64,000 bases of DNA, from the NCBI GenBank assembly GCA_052161885.1, contig CP197396.1:2790001-2854000 (forward strand), given 5' to 3'. Both the position numbers and the translations under genes were made by a program. Position 1 is the stretch's first letter; the number at the start of each line of letters is the position of its first letter. The DNA is from QKTW01 sp052161885 (GTDB lineage Bacteria; Bacteroidota; Bacteroidia; Chitinophagales; Chitinophagaceae). The notes beneath the pieces are model-generated. The model saw only the letters and a program-made list of their open reading frames with translations. It did not search any database and was not told the DNA's origin. Positions 43,529 through 51,209 of this stretch are shown one piece after another.

Positions 43529-44089
43529 TTAAAATATACTTTTCGTTGTACTGCCTAACCTCAACGTAGCGTGCCGGAGATTTAAATCTTTGCCCGGATC
43601 GCCGGTGAGCGGAGTGGGCGGCGGCGGTGTACTTACACAGCTGCCCAGTTTGTCTCCATGGTCAAGATGTGCCGGAACGGCTTCTTCGCCAATGCAGATC
43701 TCATGTGCATTGTCCGGGTTGCCGGGCGGGATGTGGCATACGAGGACTTTCTTATCATCATTACCGCAACGGTAATTTTCATAAGGATCCGCAGATGATG
43801 AAGATGGTGCATCTTTCAGGACAATGGGCGTTGGTGGCGGTGGCGTAACTACACACATACCTAACCTGTCTCCATGCGCCAGATGCGCCTGTACTGCAGA
43901 TTCGCCGACACAGATTTCATGTGCGTTTTCCGGATTACCGGGAGGAATGTGGCAGATCTGTACTTTTTTGTTGTCGTGACCGCAACGGTAATTTGCGTAG
44001 GGGTCTTGTGCATTTGCTGCAACAGCCAAGAGCAGGCATGTAGCAATGAGGCCGGCTGCACCGGCAATGGTGATGATCTTTCGTTTCAT
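43529..44089 (-). CDS. Secreted protein with two CHIPPGNP repeats
   Basis: About 186 residues from the ATG at 44089 (MKRKIITIAGAAGLIATCLLLAVAANAQ, a signal peptide). The mature part contains two near-identical units of about 70 residues. Each reads DPY.NYRCG.D.KKV.(I/V)CHIPPGNP.NAHEIC(V/I)GE.AV.AHL.HGD.LG.C(V). The fixed Cys and His suggest metal binding or disulfides. Such CHIPPGNP...HLDHGD units occur widely in secreted Bacteroidota proteins but have no established function. The C-terminal 25 residues are basic and differ. Confidence 0.7.
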   Translation of the reverse strand: MKRKIITIAGAAGLIATCLLLAVAANAQDPYANYRCGHDNKKVQICHIPPGNPENAHEICVGESAVQAHLAHGDRLGMCVVTPPPPTPIVLKDAPSSSSADPYENYRCGNDDKKVLVCHIPPGNPDNAHEICIGEEAVPAHLDHGDKLGSCVSTPPPPTPLTGDPGKDLNLRHATLRLGSTTKSIF

Positions 44090-44197
44090 GACATTTGGTT
44101 TTTGTGATAACTTATCAGCAAAAATAAGCATACAACATATCTCAATCCTCTTTATCTCTCAAAAACATTATACTTATTTTCTATATAATAAATTTAT

Positions 44198-44229
44198 AAA
44201 AAACGCAGACTGAAAAGCCTGCGTTTTTT
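44198..44229 (-). terminator. Terminator of the DUF5777/YceI/haem-motif cluster
   Basis: AAAAAACGCAG, loop, CTGCGTTTTTT: an 11-bp stem with T6 on the minus-strand side, 18 bases after the DUF5777 stop. Confidence 0.88.
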
Positions 44230-44246
44230 ATAAGAAGAATAATCTT

Positions 44247-45185
44247 CTACCATGTTTTATTATGTGTTCCTTCAAAGCCTTTGGGCTTTACTACAGTGAA
44301 CACACGTGAAATGTTGAAACCGAAGTGAATACCGCCGTCTGAAATATTACCCGTTGTCTGGCCGATAAATGTACGCTCGGTCATGCCGGTGGAATTGGAG
44401 AAATGAAGCTGGAACACGTGCCCGCCAGTCTCTATATCTATACCCAGGGAAACAGAGTTGCGGGTATTGGACAGCGGATTGGTTGCATAATAATATTCTC
44501 CTGTTACAGCAATACGGTGAGATACTTTTATACGTCCGCCGACACCAATGGCAAATACATCGTTGGGGTCTGAAGATGACGGCACCAGGTTGTAGTGTAT
44601 ATGTGTGGGCATCAACTGCAGAGAAAGCCAGCTGTTGAACTTACGCGCAATCAGGAGCTGATTGTAATAATATACACGATTGGAAAAATAATACGTCTGC
44701 CCGGAATCCAGTGTTGGTGCATCTCTGTCGGAGATCGTAGCACCACCGGCGTAGCTCAGGCTGATGGGCATTTTATTATCGGTAGTCTGCCGGAGGATGC
44801 GCACTTTTACAAAACCGTCATACTCTTTATCAAAAGAACTACGACCAACGCCTACCATCAGCCAGTTGGTAACACCATAATCAAGTCCGATGCGTGTATT
44901 GGCATTATCCAGGCCAAAGAACTGATGTGCCCCGCCGTTCAGTTCGCCAAAACGATGGGAGATACGAAAATCAAGCACACCGGCACCCAGGCTTTCAATA
45001 GTATTGCCATTGATGATACGTGTTGCTTTAAACGTAGCATTCGTATATTCCTTTTTATGCGGTTCGTCCTTTTGCAGCAGCTGCTCCAGGTCTTCGCCCG
45101 TTGTGTCATTGCCTTGCGCAAATGCCGGAGCCATACCGAAGAGCATAGCCAGTGTCAGCAGGCTATACAATAAATGTTTCTTCAT
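44247..45185 (-). CDS. DUF5777-family outer-membrane barrel
   Basis: A 312-residue exported protein with signal peptide MKKHLLYSLLTLAMLFGMAPAFAQ. The body matches the DUF5777 barrel: KATRIINGNTIESLGAGVLDFRISHRFGELNGG, NANTRIGLDYGVTNWLMVGVGRSSFDKEYDGFVKVRIL, FGFNISRVFTV. These barrels are often encoded beside YceI and cytochrome-like genes, as here. It is the last gene of a minus-strand cluster starting at 47285. Substrate unknown. Confidence 0.82.
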   Translation of the reverse strand: MKKHLLYSLLTLAMLFGMAPAFAQGNDTTGEDLEQLLQKDEPHKKEYTNATFKATRIINGNTIESLGAGVLDFRISHRFGELNGGAHQFFGLDNANTRIGLDYGVTNWLMVGVGRSSFDKEYDGFVKVRILRQTTDNKMPISLSYAGGATISDRDAPTLDSGQTYYFSNRVYYYNQLLIARKFNSWLSLQLMPTHIHYNLVPSSSDPNDVFAIGVGGRIKVSHRIAVTGEYYYATNPLSNTRNSVSLGIDIETGGHVFQLHFSNSTGMTERTFIGQTTGNISDGGIHFGFNISRVFTVVKPKGFEGTHNKTW

Positions 45186-45220
45186 TACTTGGTTTTAAAC
45201 GTATGGTTGTGTTAAAAAAA

Positions 45221-45766
45221 TTACATTGCTTTCAGCACTGTGTTTACCGTTATCTCAATTTTCTCGGCAATTTTGCCGGCTACGAGTGATGGTATTTTAA
45301 TGCCATAATCCTGTGGTTTTACTTTGAATTTTGTATTCACAGTCGGGGCGCCGGATTTCACAACAACGGTACCCGGTACACTTACACTCTGCGTTACGCC
45401 GTGTATTGTCAGTTTACCTTCAACAGTTACATTGTAGCTGCCATCTTTTGAGAAATTAACAGCAGAAGGATTAGTGATCTTCCCTTTAAAATCGGATTTT
45501 GGATACTTATCGCTTTCCATGTAGTTTTCATTGAAGTGTTCCTGCATCAGCTGCCGGTCAAACTTAAAACTCTTTACCGGCACCTGAAATACAACTTCAC
45601 CGGTCTGTGAGTTGATTACAGCAGCCACTTCATTATTGATAGCTTCTATACTTTCCAGCGGAGTAGCTGAATAGAAGCTGATCTTGCCCGTACGGGTCAT
45701 ATATTTCTGGCTGAAAGCCGGTGCTGTCAATGCCATAGCGGCCAGCACAAATACAATCTTTTTCAT
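45221..45766 (-). CDS. YceI-family periplasmic lipid-binding protein
   Basis: A 181-residue exported protein with signal peptide MKKIVFVLAAMALTAPAFSQ. The YceI lipocalin-like fold is visible: TRTGKISFYSATPLESIEAINNEVAAVI, VVFQVPVKSFKFDRQLMQEHFNENYMESDKYPKSDFKGKI, then LTIHGVTQSVSVPGTVVV. YceI proteins bind polyisoprenoid lipids or quinone-like molecules in the periplasm. It lies between the DUF5777 barrel and the haem-motif lipoproteins, so a link to electron transfer is suggested but unproven. Confidence 0.85.
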   Translation of the reverse strand: MKKIVFVLAAMALTAPAFSQKYMTRTGKISFYSATPLESIEAINNEVAAVINSQTGEVVFQVPVKSFKFDRQLMQEHFNENYMESDKYPKSDFKGKITNPSAVNFSKDGSYNVTVEGKLTIHGVTQSVSVPGTVVVKSGAPTVNTKFKVKPQDYGIKIPSLVAGKIAEKIEITVNTVLKAM

Positions 45767-45796
45767 AGCCTGTTTTTTTTATTTTCCAGATAAAAA

Positions 45797-46162
45797 TTAG
45801 TTATTCGGTGCACCGGCATCTACCCAGGTCTGCAGCTTATTAATAGTGCATGCATCGAGCTGGTTGGCGTTCTGAGGCATCGCGCTGAAACCGCTTTCGT
45901 GTTTAACTGCGCCCATAAGCCTGCCACTGGAAGCAACCGCCTGCACGCCACTGTAGCTGTCCAGCACATAACCGCCGGAAGCTGTTGCAGCATCATGGCA
46001 ACCGCTGGTAGTGCAGTTCTGAGCCATAATAGGCGCAATGGTTGAGGCATAGGTCACACCGCTCACGTCGCATGCGGAAGCCGGGTAAAGCTTTTCCGCT
46101 TTATCAAAATAGCAGCTGCTGAGACCGGTAATCAAACCAAGAAAAACAATGGTCTTTTTCAT
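45797..46162 (-). CDS. Haem-motif lipoprotein (single C-x4-CH site)
   Basis: About 121 residues starting MKKTIVFLGLITGLSSC, a lipoprotein signal. NCTTSGCH is a C-x4-C-H variant of the c-type haem-binding motif. The following GGYVLDSYSGVQAVASSGRLMGAVKHESGFSAMPQ supplies a Met as possible distal ligand and ends LQTWVDAGAPNN, like the C-terminus of small c-type cytochromes. It shares this plan with the next gene upstream. Whether haem attaches to C-x4-CH here is unknown. Confidence 0.75.
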   Translation of the reverse strand: MKKTIVFLGLITGLSSCYFDKAEKLYPASACDVSGVTYASTIAPIMAQNCTTSGCHDAATASGGYVLDSYSGVQAVASSGRLMGAVKHESGFSAMPQNANQLDACTINKLQTWVDAGAPNN

Positions 46163-46182
46163 TATTATGTTGTTATAAAAAA

Positions 46183-46887
46183 TCAATTATTCTGTGCGCC
46201 TGCTGTCAGCCATTTTTCTACTTGCCTTATTTCACAGACGCTAAGCTGTTTTCCACTACCCGGCATATATGTATATCCATTTTCATGCCGGATGCTCCCC
46301 ATTAACCTACCATCCATGGCCACTGCAAAAACACCCTGGTAATTTTCCAATGTTACTCCGGCGGCGGCACTATGGCTGCTGTGACAACCCACACAATATT
46401 TGGTCATCAGTGGCTGCACACCCGTTGCAAAACCAGTATTATCACTGTCACATTCAGGCATACATCCGGATGTATTCTTCGCTCCTTCACTTATCCATTT
46501 AGCTATAATGCTTTTCTGTTGTGCATTAAGCTGCGGATTCGGATACCAGGGCATGCTTCCGTTTGCAATATCTTTATATACCAGGCTTGCCATAGCATTA
46601 CCCGGTACTATCCCCCGGGCTACGACCTTTGAGTAAGAGGTAAATGCATACCCTCCGGACGTTGCTGCATCATCGTGGCAACCGCTGCGGGTACAATAGG
46701 TAATAAAGATGGGCTGTACATCCCGTTCAAAACATACACCGGTATCTGAAGTACCGTTGTTACCGGGATTCATTATAGGTTCGGGCAGATTGTGCCTGCA
46801 TGCTGCGAGCAGTACAGGCAGACAGCAGGATAATATGTTTACCGGTATCTTCCTGCCTATACCGGCAGTACAGAAAGTATTGCTCAT
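46183..46887 (-). CDS. Two-site haem-motif lipoprotein (C-x4-CH and CxxCH)
   Basis: About 234 residues with a signal region ending LLAAC near residue 36. Two cytochrome-like modules: the first has YCTRSGCH (C-x4-CH) with GSMPWYPNPQLNAQQKSIIAKWISEGAKN, the second has YCVGCH (CxxCH) with GSIRHENGYTYMPGSGKQLSVCEIRQVEKWLTAGAQNN. Met in SMPW and YMPG could be distal ligands. The start ATG overlaps the upstream stop (TAATG at 46885-46889), a translational coupling. The 20-base gap to the next gene suggests one transcript. Confidence 0.78.
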   Translation of the reverse strand: MSNTFCTAGIGRKIPVNILSCCLPVLLAACRHNLPEPIMNPGNNGTSDTGVCFERDVQPIFITYCTRSGCHDDAATSGGYAFTSYSKVVARGIVPGNAMASLVYKDIANGSMPWYPNPQLNAQQKSIIAKWISEGAKNTSGCMPECDSDNTGFATGVQPLMTKYCVGCHSSHSAAAGVTLENYQGVFAVAMDGRLMGSIRHENGYTYMPGSGKQLSVCEIRQVEKWLTAGAQNN

Positions 46888-47285
46888 TATTTTGTAATAC
46901 AGTCTGTAAGTTTTACATCGCCGACAAAGCCCGAGCAAAAACCTTTTATTGTTACCTGGCTGCCTTTGGCCACACTGGCGTTTTTATCACGCATGGTGCA
47001 TACTACGCCATTCAGCGGATCATCAGATTGCAGGACTACTACAATTGCGCCATCCTGGTTGGTATCTACAGACGCCACAGTACCCGTCACTGCAAGTACT
47101 TTGTTAAGATACCGTGTATTACAGCCCTGTTCATCAGCTGAATATTCTTTAAACACGCTTGCAGCAGTAACAGATATTGCATCCTGGTTTTCCGCTTTAG
47201 GATGCGGTTTATACCACATTTTGGCAATAATAGCACCGGCTACAATTACTATCAACAACAGAATAAGAATAATTTTTTTCTTCAT
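46887..47285 (-). CDS. Membrane-anchored OB-fold (tRNA_anti-like) protein
   Basis: A 132-residue protein: MKKKIILILLLIVIVAGAIIAKMWYKPHP is an N-terminal anchor. The rest is an OB-fold of the tRNA_anti-like type (KVLAVTGTVASVDTNQDGAIVVVLQSDDPLNGVVCTMRDKNA, KGSQVTIKGFCSGFVGDVKLTDCI). The Cys pair in this family could be structural. It is the first gene of the minus-strand cluster and is coupled to the two-site haem-motif gene. Confidence 0.78.
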   Translation of the reverse strand: MKKKIILILLLIVIVAGAIIAKMWYKPHPKAENQDAISVTAASVFKEYSADEQGCNTRYLNKVLAVTGTVASVDTNQDGAIVVVLQSDDPLNGVVCTMRDKNASVAKGSQVTIKGFCSGFVGDVKLTDCITK

Positions 47286-47422
47286 TTTGCAGTAATTGAA
47301 AGCTAATATAGCCCGTTATATTCAGAAGACAGCGTTTTCAGCCCTGGCTGTTTGTATGTTTATACATCTTTTTTTGTTTTTACACTCATATGACACAAAA
47401 TCCGGTACGGATATTGCCATAT

Positions 47423-47430
47423 TATCTTTG
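47423..47430 (+). promoter_or_regulatory. -7 element before the DUF4294-like gene
   Basis: TATCTTTG fits TAnnTTTG, 15 bases before the ATG at 47446. No -33 TTTG at ideal spacing. The 5'UTR would be very short. Confidence 0.45.
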
Positions 47431-47445
47431 AATTGATATCTGAAA

Positions 47446-48039
47446 ATGAAAAAAATATTTCTGGCAGCAGTGGTTCTGATAGCAAACTGCACTAATACAA
47501 AGGCTCAGGAAAAACAGCGGGACACAGCACTTTCTGTAACACTTGGCAACACCAATATTGTTGGGTCACGCCCCCTTGACAAGGCTACATTAGATGAGTA
47601 TATCAAATTGACCCACGATTTATCAAAGGTGCTGCCCTACCTCAATAAGATCACCAACATGTATACCGATGCACAGACAAGATTCGGGGATAAAGGAGAA
47701 AATGTGCGCGAAAAAAGAAAATATATGAATAGCCAGGAGACTATCCTGCGCAAGGAATATAAAGACAAACTTAAGGACCTGACTGTATCGCAGGGACGGT
47801 TACTGACATTACTTATCAGCCGGCAAACAGGTATTACGGCATATCAACTTCTGAAAGAATATGAAAACGGTTTTACAGCATTTAAATGGCAGGCATTCAG
47901 CAGCTTTTTCAGCTATGATCTTAAGAAAATGTATGATCCTTCAGAAAATCCTATGCTCGAGGGCCTGCTGAATAAATGGGGTTATCCATTGCCTTCCTTT
48001 TATACACAGAATAACGCCTTAAAAGACAGCGGCCTATAA
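47446..48039 (+). CDS. DUF4294-family exported protein
   Basis: A 197-residue exported protein with signal peptide MKKIFLAAVVLIANCTNTKAQ. The body (ATLDEYIKLTHDLSKVLPYLNKITNMYTD, ETILRKEYKDKLKDLTVSQGRLLTLLISRQTGITAYQLLKEYENGFTAFKWQAFSSFFSYDLKKMYDP) closely fits the DUF4294 family of Bacteroidota. It is helical and Lys-rich. Function unknown. It diverges from the haem-motif cluster and is followed by a strong terminator. Confidence 0.82.
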   Translation: MKKIFLAAVVLIANCTNTKAQEKQRDTALSVTLGNTNIVGSRPLDKATLDEYIKLTHDLSKVLPYLNKITNMYTDAQTRFGDKGENVREKRKYMNSQETILRKEYKDKLKDLTVSQGRLLTLLISRQTGITAYQLLKEYENGFTAFKWQAFSSFFSYDLKKMYDPSENPMLEGLLNKWGYPLPSFYTQNNALKDSGL

Positions 48040-48055
48040 TGAAATACGGAAACAT

Positions 48056-48088
48056 AAAAAATCCGCAGTTGCTCACTGCGGATTTTTT
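48056..48088. terminator. Bidirectional terminator
   Basis: AAAAAATCCGCAGT, loop TGCTC, ACTGCGGATTTTTT: a stem of about 14 bp with T8 on the plus side, between the DUF4294-like gene and the convergent desaturase gene. Confidence 0.92.
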
Positions 48089-48099
48089 TTGTTAATGAT

Positions 48100-49299
48100 C
48101 TATCGCTGTCCCAGGAGTTTGAGCATTTCACCATGTTTATATACTGCCTGGCGGAAAGAAGGAATCACCTGGTACGATAATCCGAATTCTTCTGCTGTAT
48201 AGCGTACAATCTTTGCCAGTGCGGGATAATGCACATGACATACATGCGGGAAAAGGTGATGTTCTATCTGGAAGTTGAGTCCCCCGATAAACCAGGAAAG
48301 TAATTTATTATTTGGTGCAAAGTCCACTGTATTCAGTAACTGGTGCACAGCCCAGCTGTTTTCCATTTTACGGTCGGCACCCGGAGTAGGAAATTCTGAT
48401 GCTTCCATAACATGCGCCGGCTGAAAAATAACAGCCAATGCAAAACCTGCTATCACCTGCAGCATCAGGAAACCAAATACCACATGGTACCAGGGTACAT
48501 GAGCAAACATGATAGGAAGTACAAGGATGTACCCGAAATAAAAAACTTTCAGCAGGCTAAGCTCTGTAAGTGCTTTCTTAAGTGTAAGCTTTTCTTTTAC
48601 CAATAAGCCAGAGCCTTCATAACGGAAAAGCAGCTTATAGTCTTTTGCTGTAACCCAGTACAGGTTCATGATGCAATACAGGAACCAGCAATATATATGC
48701 TGAAAACGGTGCATTTTCAGTAATGGCTTGTGCGGCGACATACGCAGCATCTTGGTGCCGTCAATATCTTCGTCAAGACCGTCAAGATTTGTATAAGTGT
48801 GGTGCAGGATGTTATGCTGTATACGCCAGTTGGGGGCATAGCCGCCCAAAACGTTCAGCAGGCCACCCAGCATTTTATTTACATGCTTGTTTTCTGAATA
48901 GGCTCCATGATTGGAATCGTGCATTACTGAAGTACCGATACCTACCAGGCCCATACCCATCACAAGCCAGGAAGCGTAAAACAATAGCAGGCTGGAGGAA
49001 ACCAATCCCGTAACGATAAACAGGTAAGGAACAAAATACATCGATACCATAGCTATGGTTTTGATGCGCATTTTCGTATTGGCATGTGTAGAAACTTCCT
49101 TTTGTTTAAAATAAGCATCTACACGTTGCTTTATTGTATCCTGAAAGCTAGGTGTGCCTTTAGGGGCAAACTTCACAATATTTTTTTTCCCCGCCCTGGG
49201 CAAGGCAGCTGCTGTTTCTTGTATTACAGGCATCTGTGAAACGGTATTGAAAGCACCGCCGGCTATTTTAATTTTTTGATAAAACTGGTGCAATGACAC
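48100..49299 (-). CDS. Front-end-type fatty acid desaturase
   Basis: A 399-residue membrane desaturase. Histidine boxes: HDSNH (HxxxH, about residue 128), HNILHH (HxxxHH, about 164) and QIEHH (QxxHH, about 345); the Gln in the third box marks front-end (delta-5/6-type) desaturases and linoleoyl-CoA desaturase-like bacterial forms. No cytochrome b5 domain is fused. Two double-helix membrane segments flank box 1 and precede box 3. The start may be 49233 (MPVIQETAAALPRAGKK) rather than 49299. It differs from the delta-9-type gene at 12400. Confidence 0.85.
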   Translation of the reverse strand: MSLHQFYQKIKIAGGAFNTVSQMPVIQETAAALPRAGKKNIVKFAPKGTPSFQDTIKQRVDAYFKQKEVSTHANTKMRIKTIAMVSMYFVPYLFIVTGLVSSSLLLFYASWLVMGMGLVGIGTSVMHDSNHGAYSENKHVNKMLGGLLNVLGGYAPNWRIQHNILHHTYTNLDGLDEDIDGTKMLRMSPHKPLLKMHRFQHIYCWFLYCIMNLYWVTAKDYKLLFRYEGSGLLVKEKLTLKKALTELSLLKVFYFGYILVLPIMFAHVPWYHVVFGFLMLQVIAGFALAVIFQPAHVMEASEFPTPGADRKMENSWAVHQLLNTVDFAPNNKLLSWFIGGLNFQIEHHLFPHVCHVHYPALAKIVRYTAEEFGLSYQVIPSFRQAVYKHGEMLKLLGQR

Positions 49300-49464
49300 T
49301 GATTACACCAAAGCACACACAACTAATCCGGGCAATAACGCCCGGATCGTTACTATTGTTGCGAAGATAACTTAAATAGCCAAAATATTTTGTTATAATA
49401 ATGTAAATCGAATATATGTCTGCATTACTATCAAAACATACCTTGTTCTCTGTCAGCCAGATTC

Positions 49465-50748
49465 TTATAACTGTTTCAGGAAACGATCGGCGGTGTCAAC
49501 AGTCTGGTCCAGATCTGCGATAGTGAGCGCATGACTCAGGAACCAGGTTTCAAAAGCAGACGGCGGCAGGTAAATTCCTTCTGCCAGCATACCGTGGAAA
49601 AACCGGTTAAACAAAGCATTATCTGCAGCTGCCGCGTCTGTAAAATTCGTTACCGGCTTTTCACTGAAGTGCACACTGATCATAGAGCCAAAACGATTGA
49701 TAATGTAGGGAATCCCTTTACGCTCCAATACTTCATTCAGCCCATTGTGCAGATAAGTAGTCTTCTCATCCAGCTCTTTATAGATGGCAGGATTATCCTT
49801 CAGTGTCTTGAGCATGGTATAACCGGCGATCATTGCTATCGGATTGCCGCTCAATGTGCCTGCCTGGTATACATTGCCCAGCGGAGCGATGTGCTGCATG
49901 ATTTCTTTACGGCCACCAAATGCGCCAACCGGCATGCCACCACCTATTACTTTTCCGTAAGTAACAAGATCTGCATTAATACCAAGACGTTCCTGCGCAC
50001 CGCCCGGAGCCAGCCTGAAGCCGGTCATCACCTCATCAAAAATCAGGAGTATACCGTTTGTATCGCAAATGTTGCGCAGGCCCTCAAGAAAGCCCGGCAG
50101 TGGCGGAATACATCCCATATTTCCAGCCACAGGCTCTATAATAATGGCTGCGATCTGGTCCTGGTTTGCGGCTACCAGTTGTTGCACAGCCTCCAAATCA
50201 TTATAAGGAGCAGTAAGCGTATCATCGGAAACACTGGCGGGAACACCCGGCACCGTCTGTATATTAAAAGTAGCAACACCGCTTCCTGCTTTCACAAGAA
50301 ATGCATCTGCATGGCCGTGGTAGCAGCCTTCAAATTTTATGAATTTATTACGCCCCGTATACCCTCTCGCCAGGCGGATAGCGCTCATACACGCTTCTGT
50401 ACCGCTGCTTACCATACGAACGAGATCTACATTCGGCGCCATGCTTCTTATCAGTTCGGCCATCTCTATCTCCAGCTCTGTAGGCGCACCAAAAGAAGTG
50501 GAATCCGCAGCCTTTTCCTGTATGGCTTTTACCACAGGCTCATAGGCATGCCCCATGATCATTGGTCCCCAGGAATTAATATAATCGATGTACCGGTTAC
50601 CGTCTGCATCATACATATAAGCTCCTTTAGCTTTAGTCATGAATACAGGCGTGCCGCCAACGCTCTTAAACGCACGTACCGGGGAGTTTACACCACCGGG
50701 AATAGATTGCTGCGCGCGGGAAAATAATGTGTTGCTTTTGTTGTACAT
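49465..50748 (-). CDS. hemL: Glutamate-1-semialdehyde 2,1-aminomutase
   Basis: Converts glutamate-1-semialdehyde to 5-aminolevulinate, step two of the C5 haem pathway. The 427 residues match the family. Motifs: PGGVNSPVRAFKSVGGTPVF, VSSGTEACMSAIRLARGYTGR, KFEGCYHGHADAFLVKAGSG, FDEVMTGFRLAPGGAQ, and the Schiff-base Lys in TYGKVIGGGMPVGAFGGR. It is the last haem gene of the minus-strand run and is separated from hemB by the four-helix-bundle gene. The start MYNKSNTLFSRAQQ is the usual N-terminus. Confidence 0.97.
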   Translation of the reverse strand: MYNKSNTLFSRAQQSIPGGVNSPVRAFKSVGGTPVFMTKAKGAYMYDADGNRYIDYINSWGPMIMGHAYEPVVKAIQEKAADSTSFGAPTELEIEMAELIRSMAPNVDLVRMVSSGTEACMSAIRLARGYTGRNKFIKFEGCYHGHADAFLVKAGSGVATFNIQTVPGVPASVSDDTLTAPYNDLEAVQQLVAANQDQIAAIIIEPVAGNMGCIPPLPGFLEGLRNICDTNGILLIFDEVMTGFRLAPGGAQERLGINADLVTYGKVIGGGMPVGAFGGRKEIMQHIAPLGNVYQAGTLSGNPIAMIAGYTMLKTLKDNPAIYKELDEKTTYLHNGLNEVLERKGIPYIINRFGSMISVHFSEKPVTNFTDAAAADNALFNRFFHGMLAEGIYLPPSAFETWFLSHALTIADLDQTVDTADRFLKQL

Positions 50749-50757
50749 GATACGGTG

Positions 50758-50777
50758 AATAATGAATGGTGAATAGT
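50758..50777 (-). repeat. Left border repeat of the four-helix-bundle gene
   Basis: AATAATGAATGGTGAATAGT. Its first 18 bases equal 27651-27668. AATGGTGAATAGT (50765-50777) is the exact inverse of ACTATTCACCATT at 51181-51193 on the other side of the gene. The four-helix-bundle stop codon overlaps its end. Confidence 0.65.
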
Positions 50778-51139
50778 CAATGCCGGGCGTTACCTATCAT
50801 TGCTGATAAAATCTTAAAAATTGCAACAACTAAATCACCAAGTTTATTTATTTCAATATTTTCTAAATATTTTAAATCCTTCGCAATATCAAAAGCTGCA
50901 TCAATTTCAACCAGGGAACCTCTTGCTATTTCATAAAACCACTTTCTTTCAGTCTCAGACTTACGAGATGCGCCTTCTGAAATATTAAGATGAACTGATA
51001 ATGCTGCCCTTCGTATCTGAGATACCATCGCATATTTTTCCTCAGGCGGAAAACATAATAATACCCGATAGCATTCTGCTACAAATTCCCTTGAAAAATG
51101 ATATACATCAAGTTTTTTGTGATTGAGTTTTAGAAACAT
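50777..51139 (-). CDS. Four-helix-bundle protein (23S rRNA intervening-sequence type)
   Basis: About 120 residues starting MFLKLNHKKLDVYHFSREFVAECYRVLLCF. It is a typical IVS/S23 four-helix-bundle protein: HKKLDVY..., FPPEEKYAMVSQIRRAALSVHLNISEGASRKSETERKWFYEIARGSLVEIDAAFDIAKDL, and an amphipathic last helix. Relatives are encoded in 23S rRNA intervening sequences and, as Avd, beside diversity-generating reverse transcriptases. No such element is seen here. Inverted 13-base repeats flank it, and it interrupts the haem gene run between hemL and hemB. An upstream in-frame ATG at 51175 would add 12 residues. Confidence 0.88.
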   Translation of the reverse strand: MFLKLNHKKLDVYHFSREFVAECYRVLLCFPPEEKYAMVSQIRRAALSVHLNISEGASRKSETERKWFYEIARGSLVEIDAAFDIAKDLKYLENIEINKLGDLVVAIFKILSAMIGNARH

Positions 51140-51180
51140 GGCAGAATAAGAGCAATAAGTATACCATTTATTCACGGTAC

Positions 51181-51193
51181 ACTATTCACCATT
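51181..51193 (+). repeat. Right border repeat of the four-helix-bundle gene
   Basis: ACTATTCACCATT, the exact reverse complement of 50765-50777. Further CATTCACTATTGAC sequence of the same style follows up to about 51210, the hemB stop. Confidence 0.65.
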
Positions 51194-51209
51194 GCCCATT
51201 CACTATTGA

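Noticed and set aside
49531..50727. 398-codon plus-strand frame opposite hemL
   Set aside because: Antisense shadow of a conserved enzyme gene, with no motifs.
50777..51193. Diversity-generating retroelement (Avd-like four-helix bundle)
   Set aside because: No reverse transcriptase, template or variable repeat is present nearby.
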